Part shown: piece by piece, positions 1 to 8,185 of the stretch | Numbering within the stretch: the stretch's first letter is position 1 | Layout of the letters: the number at the start of each line of letters is the position of its first letter | Virus record (IMG/VR): IMGVR_UViG_3300020455_001393 | Location: 1 to 41,781 of that record | Direction: 5' to 3' (one strand) | DNA length: 41,781 nucleotides | From: a virus | Notes under the pieces: model-generated | Database searches by the model: none | Seen by the model: the letters and a program-made list of their open reading frames with translations, nothing else | What the model was told of the DNA's origin: nothing | Program-made: the position numbers and the translations under genes

Positions 1-891
1 CTACGCCTCATACATCCACCTCAACGTATCTTCCATTGTGTACTTGAACACGTTGCCAACCTGGCTTATTAGCTTTTGATTACTTCCAAATAGCTGCTTA
101 ATCTCATTTTTACGTACAAACCTGGGATTGACATTTACCTGCAAACTGTGTCCGGATATTCGAGATAACATATTAATAATGTCTGAAATTGAGCAGGCAT
201 TACCGCTACAAATATTGACCGTAGAAGATGCTTCACCACTCTCAAGTAAACGCAGGTAAGCTGAACACACATCGCGGACATCTGAAAAATCACGAGCGAC
301 GTCCAGGTTGCCAAGAGACAACTCAGGAGCCTTCTGCTTAAACGCTTCGACAATTTTTGGTACCAAAAAGTGTGAAGCCTGCCCTCTGCCGGTGTAATTG
401 AACGGTCGGACTATTTGAATAGGCAGGTCCTTCATTCTCAGGCCAACAGCTTTTTCCATCGCTTCTTTGGATATGCCGTAATCGTTAACGGGTGCAGTTG
501 GGCATGATTCGTCGATAGGCATGTCTAACGGATTGCCGTATACGGTAGCAGTACTAGGTATCAATATAGACTTTATGTCTGATTTTGCTTCAGTTAACGC
601 GCTGAGTAAGTTTAAGGTACCTATTACATTACTTTGGTACATTTCAGCTATTTGTGAATGTTCGACAAAGCTCACTGCGGCTAAGTGGACGACGGCATCA
701 AACTCAATATCATAAATTACTTTCTTGAGGGACTGCTCATCTTGCACGTCGCACACGTACGACGGACATAAATCAAAACCAGACTTCCGCACTAGTGCAA
801 TACATTGAATTCCCTGTCGCTTTGCCTGCTCAATAAAATGCCTGCCAGTAAAGCCGTTGGCACCTGTAACTAGTACCGTATTCATAAACAC
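1..891 (-). CDS. NAD-dependent epimerase/dehydratase (host gene)
   Basis: A 296-aa short-chain (extended SDR) nucleotide-sugar epimerase or dehydratase, probably cytosolic and acting in surface-polysaccharide sugar synthesis. The N-terminus shows the Rossmann dinucleotide motif TGANGFTGRH at about residues 9-18, and the catalytic Tyr/Lys pair appears as YGISK near residue 138. The frame opens with GTG at 889-891; an ATG two codons on (883-885) is an alternative start. The stop codon is at position 1, so the gene is complete. It faces away from the prophage and has no phage homology that I recognise, so I take it as the host gene flanking the insertion. The exact sugar substrate cannot be told from sequence. 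Confidence 0.85.
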   Translation of the reverse strand: MFMNTVLVTGANGFTGRHFIEQAKRQGIQCIALVRKSGFDLCPSYVCDVQDEQSLKKVIYDIEFDAVVHLAAVSFVEHSQIAEMYQSNVIGTLNLLSALTEAKSDIKSILIPSTATVYGNPLDMPIDESCPTAPVNDYGISKEAMEKAVGLRMKDLPIQIVRPFNYTGRGQASHFLVPKIVEAFKQKAPELSLGNLDVARDFSDVRDVCSAYLRLLESGEASSTVNICSGNACSISDIINMLSRISGHSLQVNVNPRFVRKNEIKQLFGSNQKLISQVGNVFKYTMEDTLRWMYEA

Positions 892-1693
892 TTTTTGAAT
901 ATATTCACAGTTGAAGTATTCCCTTACTACCAGTAGCGATATTTATGCTTTCTCAAAGCTCTTGACGCATTTACAACGCTAAACTTGGGTGCTGAATTTG
1001 ATTGGCAATGACTTATTATTATCTGATGACTAATTAATCTACAGGTTACAGGAATTGTTCATAATGACAACACGTTCTGTTCATAATTGCGTCAATTTTT
1101 TGGCTGGTAAGATATGTTGGTAATGAGGCTATTTGACATGCCAAAAATCAAATGTATGGCACTATGAAAGTGGCTAAGCGACATGTCTGTAAAGTAAAAA
1201 AATCGTTCATTCAAATAGTTAACAAAATTTACGTCTGATGATTCATCAGAGGGAAACAATTAGTAATGTGCAAGCAAACTTTGAAAGTAATGTAAGAAAG
1301 TTCGTGTAAGGAGAGTTGTAGACGCATTGCCATGGTTGTAGATGATCCAATAGTCTGTCACTAAAGTGGGAAATTCTAAAATTTGGCGGGAAAATCTGGG
1401 AAGCCTTTAATTGTAAGGCATACGGAGCAGCTTGCATGTCAAATGACAGTTAGTTGCAAAACAAGACAGTTTGGCACTAACAACAAAAATGTATGATTTC
1501 CTGATCCTTCAGTTTGTCAAAGCGCCCTGGTTGTATCGCAATAAATTAAAAGGGGTTAAAGCTAGTTTAAATAAGGCCTGAGGACGTATTAAACCAGTCT
1601 AAAGTAGTTATTGAATTCACGTTAGGCGATTTCTCACTTCCAGTTTTAAGTGAGATCCTTAGATCCCACTTTTTTTGCAGAAGTGAGATCCAA
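892..1693. other. Gene-free junction region, expected to contain the prophage left end
   Basis: About 800 bp without a credible gene. The 63-aa minus-strand frame inside it has no supporting signal. It separates the host epimerase from the 3' end of the phage repressor. In Mu-like phages the left end lies just beyond the 3' end of the leftward repressor gene, so the host/phage junction should be here. I could not fix it: there are several TGT trinucleotides but no matching ACA-ended copy at the right side of the window. The last 60 bp carry an array of repeated half-sites, listed separately. Confidence 0.6.
1632..1691. repeat. Array of AAGTGAGATC half-sites next to the repressor 3' end
   Basis: AAGTGAGATCC occurs as an exact direct repeat at 1648-1658 and 1681-1691, 33 bp apart (about three helical turns). 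TCTCACTT at 1632-1639 is a perfect inverted partner of 1648-1655, and GATCCCACTT at 1662-1671 is a 9/10 inverted partner of 1681-1690. There are thus four half-sites in 60 bp. By position they could be left-end transposase binding sites; they could also form a terminator for the leftward repressor transcript. No copies were seen near the right edge of the window. Confidence 0.5.
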
Positions 1694-2374
1694 TTAAAGG
1701 GGGTTTGTAACTGATTTTATACGACCAAGGACTTTTACTTCTTTACTCATTTCGTCCGTAAATTCTTGAGGTGGATAATTTGGGTTGTCAGTTACCAGGA
1801 TTATCGGGCCGGATATTGAAGACTGAACTCTACGCAATACAGATAATGATGCCCCTGTTTTACCACTACTACAAAATCCGTAAACTGCCCCTGGGGACAA
1901 ATTGGTATCGGTAAGATCTACTTTACATCTTGCCCCCTTCTGGATGGTTGGAGCCATTGCGTCATCCTCAACAATTAATTCCGGACAACCATCAATTTCA
2001 ACATCATATTTTTCTGAAACCTCCAGCGGGGATAGCCCGGAAGCCTTGATCGAATACTTAAATAGTTCTGTCGACAGTTCTTTGGCTAAACCTACCTTTA
2101 AAGTTGAGTCAATTTTTTCGAGTAGTTTTTCTTTCTCATCACCAGGAAAGTTCAATTCATTAATACCTGTAACGAGACGTTCACGAAGTAACTCTTGAAA
2201 TGGAAAACTGCTTACAAAAGATAATGCATACAAATAATCGACGTCGGGCAGTCTATCCTTTTCATATGACTTAAGCGTATTTTCGTGCCACGGATATCTA
2301 CTGGCCATTTCCTTCCTGCTTATAGTTTCTTCTCTTATTTCTTTTATCCAGGAGCAGAACTCTTCTTTGTTCAT
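1694..2374 (-). CDS. Phage repressor, S24/LexA-like with degenerate catalytic site
   Basis: A 226-aa repressor read leftward, in the place of Mu c. Residues 1 to about 65 look like a helix-turn-helix (ISRKEMASRYPWHENTLKSY); residues about 125-222 match the peptidase S24 fold of LexA and CI repressors. At the usual catalytic serine (GDSMEPT type) the protein has DDAMAPT, with Ala139 instead of Ser; the codon is GCA. Around the expected lysine it reads SVLRRV (178-183), with Arg instead of Lys. Self-cleavage in response to RecA is therefore unlikely, and induction may use another route. The divergent promoter region with two operators lies directly upstream. Confidence 0.88.
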   Translation of the reverse strand: MNKEEFCSWIKEIREETISRKEMASRYPWHENTLKSYEKDRLPDVDYLYALSFVSSFPFQELLRERLVTGINELNFPGDEKEKLLEKIDSTLKVGLAKELSTELFKYSIKASGLSPLEVSEKYDVEIDGCPELIVEDDAMAPTIQKGARCKVDLTDTNLSPGAVYGFCSSGKTGASLSVLRRVQSSISGPIILVTDNPNYPPQEFTDEMSKEVKVLGRIKSVTNPL

Positions 2375-2420
2375 AAGTTAGCCAACTTTAATCTTATTAA
2401 AATCAAAAACATAAAAACAA

Positions 2421-2440
2421 AAAGACATTTTTATGTCTTT
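2421..2440. promoter_or_regulatory. Operator palindrome 1 (repressor/Ner control region)
   Basis: AAAGACAT and ATGTCTTT form perfect 8-bp arms around TTTT. The 17-mer AAAGACATTTTTATGTC recurs exactly 32 bp downstream. The position between the divergent repressor and Ner genes, and the near-integral helical spacing (about three turns), fit cooperative repressor binding. Confidence 0.8.
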
Positions 2441-2446
2441 GTGCAG

Positions 2447-2476
2447 TTTACTAAAGACATTTTTATGTCCTATTAT
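2447..2476 (+). promoter_or_regulatory. Early rightward promoter (Pe equivalent)
   Basis: Candidate sigma-70 promoter with -35 TTTACT (4/6), an 18-bp spacer and -10 TATTAT (5/6). It lies about 30 bp upstream of the Ner-like gene, whose ribosome site AAAGGA is at 2495-2500. It would drive the regulator-transposase operon. Confidence 0.6.
2453..2470. promoter_or_regulatory. Operator palindrome 2, inside the early promoter spacer
   Basis: Second copy of the 17-mer AAAGACATTTTTATGTC (2453-2469). It fills exactly the 18 bp between the candidate -35 (TTTACT, 2447-2452) and -10 (TATTAT, 2471-2476), so a bound repressor would occlude RNA polymerase. An inverted pair, GTGCAGTT (2441-2448) and AACTGCAC (2483-2490), brackets this copy and may be a site for a second regulator such as Ner. 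Confidence 0.75.
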
Positions 2477-2507
2477 GAGCACAACTGCACAATAAAAGGA
2501 CTCAAAA

Positions 2508-2843
2508 ATGTCTCATACAGATTGGCATCCAGCTGACATTATTGCAGCAATTAGGAAGCAGGAGCTAACTCTCACAGAGCTAGCTCTACTAAATGGACTC
2601 CCTCAAAGGGCTTGTCAAACAGCCATGCGCAAGCCACACAAAAAGGCCGAGCAGGTTATTGCTGCGCAGCTCGGGCTACATCCCATGAAGATTTGGCCAT
2701 CCAGATACCATTCAAACGGAAAGCGTAAACGCTTTCTGCATAGCCAAATGGTAGCAGAGAAACACAACTCATACACACAAACGTGTGCATACACGAAAAC
2801 CCAAGAGACACAAAAGTGTCTCCCCAGTGTGAGAGAGAAATAA
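2508..2843 (+). CDS. ner: Ner-like DNA-binding regulator
   Basis: A 111-aa protein matching the Ner/Nlp winged helix-turn-helix family. The pattern WHPADIIAAIRKQ, LTELALLNGL, AEQVIAAQLGLHPMKIWPSRY covers residues 6-67 and follows the family closely. The rest (about 68-111) is a polar tail, longer than in Mu Ner (75 aa). In Mu, Ner represses both the repressor and early promoters after induction; position and family imply the same here. The stop codon overlaps the transposase start as TAATG (2841-2845), implying translational coupling. Confidence 0.88.
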   Translation: MSHTDWHPADIIAAIRKQELTLTELALLNGLPQRACQTAMRKPHKKAEQVIAAQLGLHPMKIWPSRYHSNGKRKRFLHSQMVAEKHNSYTQTCAYTKTQETQKCLPSVREK

Positions 2844-5017
2844 TGGAATATTTCACTGCCAGGGAAATCTCAGAAGCTGTTGGCTTATCAAAACGTGCTG
2901 TCACATTGCGTGCTAATAAAGAGAACTGGGACTTCATTAAAATTGAAGGCCGTGGGGGTTTGATCCCTCATTACCTCACAGAAAAGTTGCCAGCCGACAT
3001 CAAATCGTCTCTACGTGAAAAGTACGGAGAGATAGGTGATGTAGAAAAACGCGCCAACCATGCAGCCGAATTTCATCGGGATGTAGCCAAGCGTAAAAGT
3101 GAACAAGAGATTCAACTTAAACGTGATGCATTGCTGAAAGAACCCTTGAACCTTGAAGGTAACAAGCGGGCCACTACTGCGCTGTGTATTTTGAAACTGG
3201 CCCAGGCCAGCATCGACGAGAGTATAGGGAAAACAGCAAGCTGGGGCAGCTTTGTCGAATCTTACAATTCGAGAGAATTGGAGATCGAAGAATCACATTA
3301 CCAGGTAAAGCCTCATTTAAGTATTCGAACGTTAATTCGTTGGGAAAAGGCTTACGCAGAAAAAGGAATTGCCGGTTTAACACCGAAATACGGTACTTCA
3401 AAAGGTAAAGGGATTATAGACAGATGCCCGGAAATGCAGCGCTTTTGCATCGCGCTTATCCACGAATTTCCGCATGTAAAAGGCGAACGACTGGCTGAAT
3501 TCCTTGAGATGGAATTCAAAGGCCAATATGAACTCCCCTCCCCTCCGACTTGCCGCAAGTGGTTGAAAACGTGGAAGCAAGAAAATCACGCCACTTTCAT
3601 GTCATTGGTAGACGCAAGCGGCTGGCAAAACAAATTGATGGTGGCTTTTGGAAGCAGAAGTGCCGTAGTCGAGCGCATTAACCAGTTATGGGAATTCGAT
3701 AGCACCCCTGCAGATGTAATGCTAACTGATGGGCGCTATTCCATTATCGGCGTAATAGATGTGTTTACACGCCGTGTAAAAGTAGTTTTAAAACCAACGT
3801 CAAACGCCGAGGGCATCGCCCTTTTAGTCCGCAATGCAATTTTAGACTGGGGTATTCCTGAAGTAGCCAGAACTGATAACGGTGCTGACTACTTGTCTGC
3901 TCATATCCTGGCAATTTGGGATGCATTAGAAATCCATAACCACATTACTAACCCATATAGCGGTTGGGAAAAACCATTTATCGAGCGTTTTTTCAGAACG
4001 TTCAGCCATGGTATTGCCGAAATGCTATCCGGCTACATTGGCCACAATGTAAGTGATCGTGAAAAGTTAAGTGCCCGCTTAAGTTTTGCTAAGCGCTTGG
4101 TTGAGCGTCGCGAAAAAGGTGCAGACAAAGTTGCACTGGACGTGTCTATGTCTTCTGAAGACTTCGAAGCATTCATGAATAACTGGTTAGATAACCACTA
4201 CGACCATACCCGGCACAGTGAATTGGGTTGCACACCTTTTGAGAAGTTCAGCCAGCACCGACAGACCATCAAACGCCTGGACAACGAACGCATACTCGAC
4301 ATGCTACTTGCCCCGGTACCTAGCCAAAATGGCTATAGAACAGTCGGCAAAGAAGGCATAAGCGTAGGTGGCGTGGATTACATCCATGCAGAGCTTGGCG
4401 CATACGTTGGTGACCGGGTGCATTGCCGCTACAACCCGGATGATATTGGCAAAATCTACGTATTTAACCCTGTTAAGCGTGAGTTTATATGCGAGGCATT
4501 CAACCCTGAGCTGGCTGGGAATGAAATTACTATGCAGCACGCACAGGAAGCTAAGAGGATCCAGCGTGCAAGACTACGTGAAGAACGCGATGCCATTAAG
4601 CGTGCTACCAAAGAGCATGATGTAAGTGACGTGGCAATGAAGTTCCTGGCCTATCGGGAATCACAAAACCAAGGCTTAACTTCATTCCCTAAAGCCAGCG
4701 AGCAATTCACTTCGGCAACTACGAATTCTATTGCGCAAAACACATCGAAATCTGAGGGCTATACCCCAGAGCAGAAAGACGAATTGGCCCGTCGCCGTGA
4801 CGAACTCAACGCCATAGAGGCGATCCGCAATGGCAGCGGCCCAACCTACAAAAACGAGCACGAAAAAGCGCGGCACTACACCCAGTTGAAATTAGATGGC
4901 CTGTTGGGCCCAACAGAGAAAGCCTGGCTACATCAGTATCGCCGAGAAAACCGCCGTGCGGCACAGATGTTAGACAAGGTGTTTAACCAACCCCAGACGC
5001 AAACCAAAGGAAAGTAA
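2843..5017 (+). CDS. A: MuA-type DDE transposase
   Basis: A 724-aa transposase that catalyses integration and replicative transposition of the phage genome. The N-terminus (MEYFTAREISEAVGLSKRAV) is the Mu DNA-binding helix-turn-helix. The catalytic triad reads WEFDS (D286), RTDNG (D345) and PFIERF (E381), spaced as in the Mu/retroviral integrase fold, followed by the Mu-type C-terminal beta barrel and a charged tail that should contact MuB. An upstream ATG at 2783 would overlap most of the Ner tail. I chose 2843 because of the TAATG overlap, the purine-rich GAGAGAGA upstream and the match to the family N-terminus. MuB follows 3 bp after. Confidence 0.96.
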   Translation: MEYFTAREISEAVGLSKRAVTLRANKENWDFIKIEGRGGLIPHYLTEKLPADIKSSLREKYGEIGDVEKRANHAAEFHRDVAKRKSEQEIQLKRDALLKEPLNLEGNKRATTALCILKLAQASIDESIGKTASWGSFVESYNSRELEIEESHYQVKPHLSIRTLIRWEKAYAEKGIAGLTPKYGTSKGKGIIDRCPEMQRFCIALIHEFPHVKGERLAEFLEMEFKGQYELPSPPTCRKWLKTWKQENHATFMSLVDASGWQNKLMVAFGSRSAVVERINQLWEFDSTPADVMLTDGRYSIIGVIDVFTRRVKVVLKPTSNAEGIALLVRNAILDWGIPEVARTDNGADYLSAHILAIWDALEIHNHITNPYSGWEKPFIERFFRTFSHGIAEMLSGYIGHNVSDREKLSARLSFAKRLVERREKGADKVALDVSMSSEDFEAFMNNWLDNHYDHTRHSELGCTPFEKFSQHRQTIKRLDNERILDMLLAPVPSQNGYRTVGKEGISVGGVDYIHAELGAYVGDRVHCRYNPDDIGKIYVFNPVKREFICEAFNPELAGNEITMQHAQEAKRIQRARLREERDAIKRATKEHDVSDVAMKFLAYRESQNQGLTSFPKASEQFTSATTNSIAQNTSKSEGYTPEQKDELARRRDELNAIEAIRNGSGPTYKNEHEKARHYTQLKLDGLLGPTEKAWLHQYRRENRRAAQMLDKVFNQPQTQTKGK

Positions 5018-5020
5018 ATC

Positions 5021-5731
5021 ATGAGAGCAACTACCGCTAAAACAAAAAACGTGATGGCTGCATTTGATGCATACCAAACAGTTGAACAGGCTGCACAGGA
5101 AGGTTCGCCAGCAATGGCGCTGTTTTCTGGTCAGGCTGGACTGGGCAAAACCACCGCAGGCGCGTACCTGTTTGTAAATGCAGATGGCATCCTGGTTCGC
5201 TGCCTAAAAAGCGACACCATGGGCACCTTACTTGAGCGTTTAGCCCAGGACTTGGGTTTAGATAAACGCCAACGAAAAGCTGACATGATCAACTTTATCG
5301 TTAAAGAGTTGGCGCTAACCGGCAAACCATTATTCATCGACGAAGCGGACTACCTGGCCGACAAAACCGAAGTACTGGAAACCATTCGAGACATTTACGA
5401 CCTTGCTTGTGTGCCCATTGTATTAATTGGCTACGAGCACCTGCCAAAGAAAATCAAACGCCTGCCACAGCTATTCGGGCGCATTAGTCAACACGTTCAG
5501 TTTCAAAAGGCTGATCAAGAAGACATTGCCATTATGGCTACGGAGCTGGTGGAACACACCACGATTGAACCAGATCTGCTTAAAGACCTTTTAGACACCT
5601 CTCGTGGCAACTTCAGGCGCATTACTACCGGGCTTGCCAGTATTGAAAAATTCGCAAAATCAAATGGTTTAAAAACCATTGATGCCAGCCAATGGGCCGA
5701 GCGCGAATTCTTCCCCGTAGCGGAGCTATAA
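5021..5731 (+). CDS. B: MuB-type transposition ATPase
   Basis: A 236-aa AAA+ ATPase that captures target DNA and activates the transposase. Walker A is GQAGLGKT (37-44) and Walker B is LFIDEAD (104-110, D107/E108). It is shorter than Mu B (312 aa) and seems to lack that protein's N-terminal helix-turn-helix, as in B3/D3112-type phages. A ribosome site (AAAGGAAAG) lies inside the end of the transposase gene. Confidence 0.93.
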   Translation: MRATTAKTKNVMAAFDAYQTVEQAAQEGSPAMALFSGQAGLGKTTAGAYLFVNADGILVRCLKSDTMGTLLERLAQDLGLDKRQRKADMINFIVKELALTGKPLFIDEADYLADKTEVLETIRDIYDLACVPIVLIGYEHLPKKIKRLPQLFGRISQHVQFQKADQEDIAIMATELVEHTTIEPDLLKDLLDTSRGNFRRITTGLASIEKFAKSNGLKTIDASQWAEREFFPVAEL

Positions 5732-5733
5732 GG

Positions 5734-6282
5734 ATGCGAGAAACCCTCAGCCAGCGTAGCTGGGAGTGGATCAAAAAGCAGCCGGACTTTCATAGTCATG
5801 AGCTAGCAAAAGAAATGGATGTCTCGTTGCACCAAGCGCAAATGGTCATAGACCACCTAAAAACCCTTGGTGCTGTGGAAACAATTAACAGTAAGGCAAA
5901 ACCGGTCGTATACGCCAAAGTTGCGCGCGCTAAACCGCATCTGCCAGGCAAGAACCCGACCAGCCCTCAGCCTAACTCTATCCGTCAACGGATATGGCAA
6001 GCCATGAGGTTTCTGGAAGTGTTCACCATACCTGAAGTGATGGGGCTAGCAGAATGCAGCAAGAGCAGTGTGGAGCGCTACCTCACTGACCTGTGTCGTT
6101 ATGAATATGTAGTGAAAGTTGGCTCATTCAACAAGCGAGCGCCTATGGCCAAACGCAGAGGATGGCACAACCGCTACCGTTTATTTAACAACACTGGGCA
6201 CAAGTATCCAGTTGCCCGCAAGGAAGGCCTATACGACCAGAACTTAAAGCGGTTGATAGAACGACCTGAGACCGCTGAGTGA
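5734..6282 (+). CDS. Early winged-helix DNA-binding protein
   Basis: A 182-aa basic protein with two predicted winged-helix units, one at residues about 5-60 (HELAKEMDVSLHQAQMVIDHLKTLGAV) and one at about 85-130 (TIPEVMGLAECSKSSVERYLTDL). The start at 5734 is chosen because GGAG at 5723-5726 lies 7 bp upstream and it avoids a 40-bp overlap with MuB. Genes of this type sit after B in several Mu-like phages. Probably a regulator of early transcription; target unknown. Confidence 0.75.
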   Translation: MRETLSQRSWEWIKKQPDFHSHELAKEMDVSLHQAQMVIDHLKTLGAVETINSKAKPVVYAKVARAKPHLPGKNPTSPQPNSIRQRIWQAMRFLEVFTIPEVMGLAECSKSSVERYLTDLCRYEYVVKVGSFNKRAPMAKRRGWHNRYRLFNNTGHKYPVARKEGLYDQNLKRLIERPETAE

Positions 6283-6288
6283 GGAATT

Positions 6289-6597
6289 ATGGATTGGTAT
6301 GAATTGCTAAATAGCAAAGTAACGGAGCTGGGCCGACGTCAGGTAGAAGTCGACACAGGCATGAGCAAAACCACGTTGTCACAGGTGCTAAACAACAAGT
6401 ACCCAGGCAGCTTGGCCAACATCGAACAAAAGGTGTTGGCTGCTTACGCCAACCTATCGGTTACCTGCCCGGTACTCGGTGAAATACCAGTTAAACGGTG
6501 TTTAAACGAGCAAGGCAAACCATTTAGTCACAGTAACCCGCAGCGAGTCAGGCTCTACAGAGCCTGCCAAACCTGCCCACACCGGAGCAAGCAATGA
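6289..6597 (+). CDS. XRE-like helix-turn-helix protein with cysteine-rich tail
   Basis: A 102-aa protein. Residues about 10-45 (RRQVEVDTGMSKTTLSQVLNNKYPG) form an XRE-type helix-turn-helix. The C-terminal half has five cysteines, ending in a CQTCPH motif, and may bind zinc. It lies 6 bp after the previous gene, behind GAGG, and its stop overlaps the next start as ATGA. Likely an early regulatory protein; target unknown. Confidence 0.75.
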   Translation: MDWYELLNSKVTELGRRQVEVDTGMSKTTLSQVLNNKYPGSLANIEQKVLAAYANLSVTCPVLGEIPVKRCLNEQGKPFSHSNPQRVRLYRACQTCPHRSKQ

Positions 6598-6878
6598 ACA
6601 AGTACAACATTGCATTTAAAGCACGCATCGACAAGGCCAGCAAAGCAATGGAGCACCTTATTAAACACGGCTGCGCCATTGTGAGTTTGGCTATTAAAGA
6701 ACGGTCGACCGAAATCGAGATTTTGCCGCCGCTAAGCCCAAAGGTGAAAGGCACACTCATTTCGATAAATAACACGCACCAGGGGCGCTACCACCTAATG
6801 GCGACGCGCCTGCATGGTTGCACTGTTACCTGGCAACTCAATTCAGAACAACTAACCAAAATGGAGCTAAGCGCATGA
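6594..6878 (+). CDS. Hypothetical early protein, 94 aa
   Basis: Not recognised. Its N-terminal 30 residues (KARIDKASKAMEHLIKHGCAIV) look helical and basic; the rest looks like beta strands. It is coupled by ATGA overlaps at both ends (6594-6597 and 6875-6878), so it is made in step with its neighbours in the early operon. The coupling supports a real gene, but no function can be assigned. Confidence 0.7.
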   Translation: MNKYNIAFKARIDKASKAMEHLIKHGCAIVSLAIKERSTEIEILPPLSPKVKGTLISINNTHQGRYHLMATRLHGCTVTWQLNSEQLTKMELSA

Positions 6879-7567
6879 AAAACATTAACGAGCTATATGG
6901 GTTAACCAAAGTCAATGCCCCAACTGGGTTTATGGAAGACGGCGACGGCAACCTGATCCGCAAAGACCGTATTAAACCCATTGAAATTGAACGTGATCAG
7001 CTGGCGCGGGATCTTTTCACCAACGCGGTACTGGTTCACGACGAACTGCAGGCGTTTGCGCATGCACTTCGCAATAGCGTAGCTGAGTTCGTAAAGCATG
7101 CACTTTCTGAATACGACAAAAAACTGGGCGGTACCAAAGGTAACGTAACGCTGTTCTCCTTCGACCGTCGCATAAAAATTGAACGCAGCCGCCAGGACCG
7201 TATTTGTTTTAACCAGAACCTGGTAGCAGCAAAGGCACTAATCGACGACTGCATTAAACGCTGGAGTAAAGGCAGCAACAAAAACCTTCAGGCCATTGTG
7301 CAAGGCGCTTTCAAAACAGACAAGCACGGCCGTTTTAGCGCCGCAAAAGTACTGAGCCTGCGCAAACACAATATCGACGACCCACAGTGGCAACAAGCCA
7401 TGAAAGCCCTAGCAGACGCCGTTGAGGTAGACAGCAGCGCCGAATACTACCGCGTGTACTGGCGCGACGAAAAAGGCACCTATCACCAGCTGGCATTAGA
7501 TATGGCCAATATCACTACTGAACTAAAACCGGAGACAGCTAATGAGCAAACAACCGAAGTTGCTTAA
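6875..7567 (+). CDS. DUF3164 family protein
   Basis: A 230-aa protein matching DUF3164, a family common in the early region of Mu-like phages. Family signatures visible are GNLIRKDRIKPIEIERDQL near the start, KLGGTKGNVTLFSFD near residue 85, and a C-terminal SAEYYRVYWRDEKG. Mostly helical and soluble, function unknown. The start at 6875 has GGAG at 6863-6866, 8 bp upstream, and overlaps the previous stop (ATGA); an upstream ATG at 6818 would only add a shadow of the neighbouring frame. It occupies roughly the position of Mu gam but does not look like Gam. Confidence 0.85.
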   Translation: MKNINELYGLTKVNAPTGFMEDGDGNLIRKDRIKPIEIERDQLARDLFTNAVLVHDELQAFAHALRNSVAEFVKHALSEYDKKLGGTKGNVTLFSFDRRIKIERSRQDRICFNQNLVAAKALIDDCIKRWSKGSNKNLQAIVQGAFKTDKHGRFSAAKVLSLRKHNIDDPQWQQAMKALADAVEVDSSAEYYRVYWRDEKGTYHQLALDMANITTELKPETANEQTTEVA

Positions 7568-7718
7568 TCGCACCATTATTGGAAGCAAACAAGACCTGAT
7601 GGCAGCTATTGCTGAACTACCAGGCGACTTGGACGGACTCGAAGAAGATTACGTGATGAATGTGTATCACGACGAGAGCACAAACGAAAAATGGCTGGAA
7701 ATAGAGCCAGCAAATTAA
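7542..7718 (+). CDS. Small hypothetical protein, 58 aa
   Basis: Not recognised. It begins with MSKQPKLLNRTIIGSKQDL and ends in an acidic segment. ATG at 7542 follows GGAG (7531-7534) by 7 bp. The gene overlaps the end of the DUF3164 gene by 26 bp, the compact arrangement typical of the phage. Soluble; function unknown. Confidence 0.65.
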   Translation: MSKQPKLLNRTIIGSKQDLMAAIAELPGDLDGLEEDYVMNVYHDESTNEKWLEIEPAN

Positions 7719-7771
7719 GCGCCCTGCAAAGGGCCTTAACCCAAGCCTTGAAATAACAGGGCTTGGCTTAA
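7719..7771 (+). terminator. Two adjacent hairpins, possible attenuator
   Basis: GCCCT and AGGGC (7720-7733) form a short hairpin. A second, imperfect 12-bp inverted repeat follows: TTAACCCAAGCC (7736-7747) with GGCTTGGCTTAA (7760-7771), one mismatch. There is no T-run, so this is more likely an attenuator or mRNA-processing site than a strong terminator. Confidence 0.4.
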
Positions 7772-7791
7772 GGAAACCAAGGAGACCCGAA

Positions 7792-7935
7792 ATGAAGCGA
7801 CTATCACTACTTTTACTCTGCCTGAGCGCCTGTGTTTTTGCGCTGACTTCAGGCTCTCCACTTTTAGCTCTGTTCTTTGCATGGGCGGCGGCAGCAATTC
7901 TTATTCAGGCATTTCTGCAAGGTGCTAACCAGTAG
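7792..7935 (+). CDS. Small membrane protein, 47 aa
   Basis: Begins MKRLSLLLLCLSACVFAL, a signal-anchor-like hydrophobic stretch, followed by a second hydrophobic helix (LLALFFAWAAAAILIQAFL). It has a good ribosome site (GGAG, 7781-7784). Two membrane passes in 47 residues. Function unknown; small membrane peptides at this position are frequent in Mu-like early regions. Confidence 0.6.
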   Translation: MKRLSLLLLCLSACVFALTSGSPLLALFFAWAAAAILIQAFLQGANQ

Positions 7936-7945
7936 CGAGGTCAAT

Positions 7946-8185
7946 GTGAAACAGATACTTCTTCAGCGATTAAAAGACCTGGGCATTGATGCTGAAGCAA
8001 TGGAGCAAGCTGTTTGTCCCAATTGCAACGCGCCACGTCCTAATTGTCATTACAACACCATTTCGGGCCGCTTTTGTGTGCATTGCGACAAATGCCTTCA
8101 AAACGGTGTTGCCGACTCATTTTCACAGGCCATGTCTCAATTTTCTGTAGTGGAGCAAAACACATGTCAGAAAGAAACAATTTAA
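7946..8185 (+). CDS. Small zinc-finger protein, 79 aa
   Basis: GTG at 7946 behind GAGG (7937-7940) gives a 79-aa protein; the ATG two bases earlier is followed directly by a stop. Cysteines at CPNC, PNCHY and CVHCDKC form a probable zinc ribbon in the middle. The gene overlaps GemA by 22 bp. The upstream ATG at 7877 would overlap the membrane-peptide gene and lacks a ribosome site. Likely nucleic-acid binding; function unknown. Confidence 0.7.
   Translation: MKQILLQRLKDLGIDAEAMEQAVCPNCNAPRPNCHYNTISGRFCVHCDKCLQNGVADSFSQAMSQFSVVEQNTCQKETI

Noticed and set aside
6875-7567. Gam nuclease-inhibitor assignment
   Set aside because: The position resembles Mu gam, but the sequence signatures are those of DUF3164.
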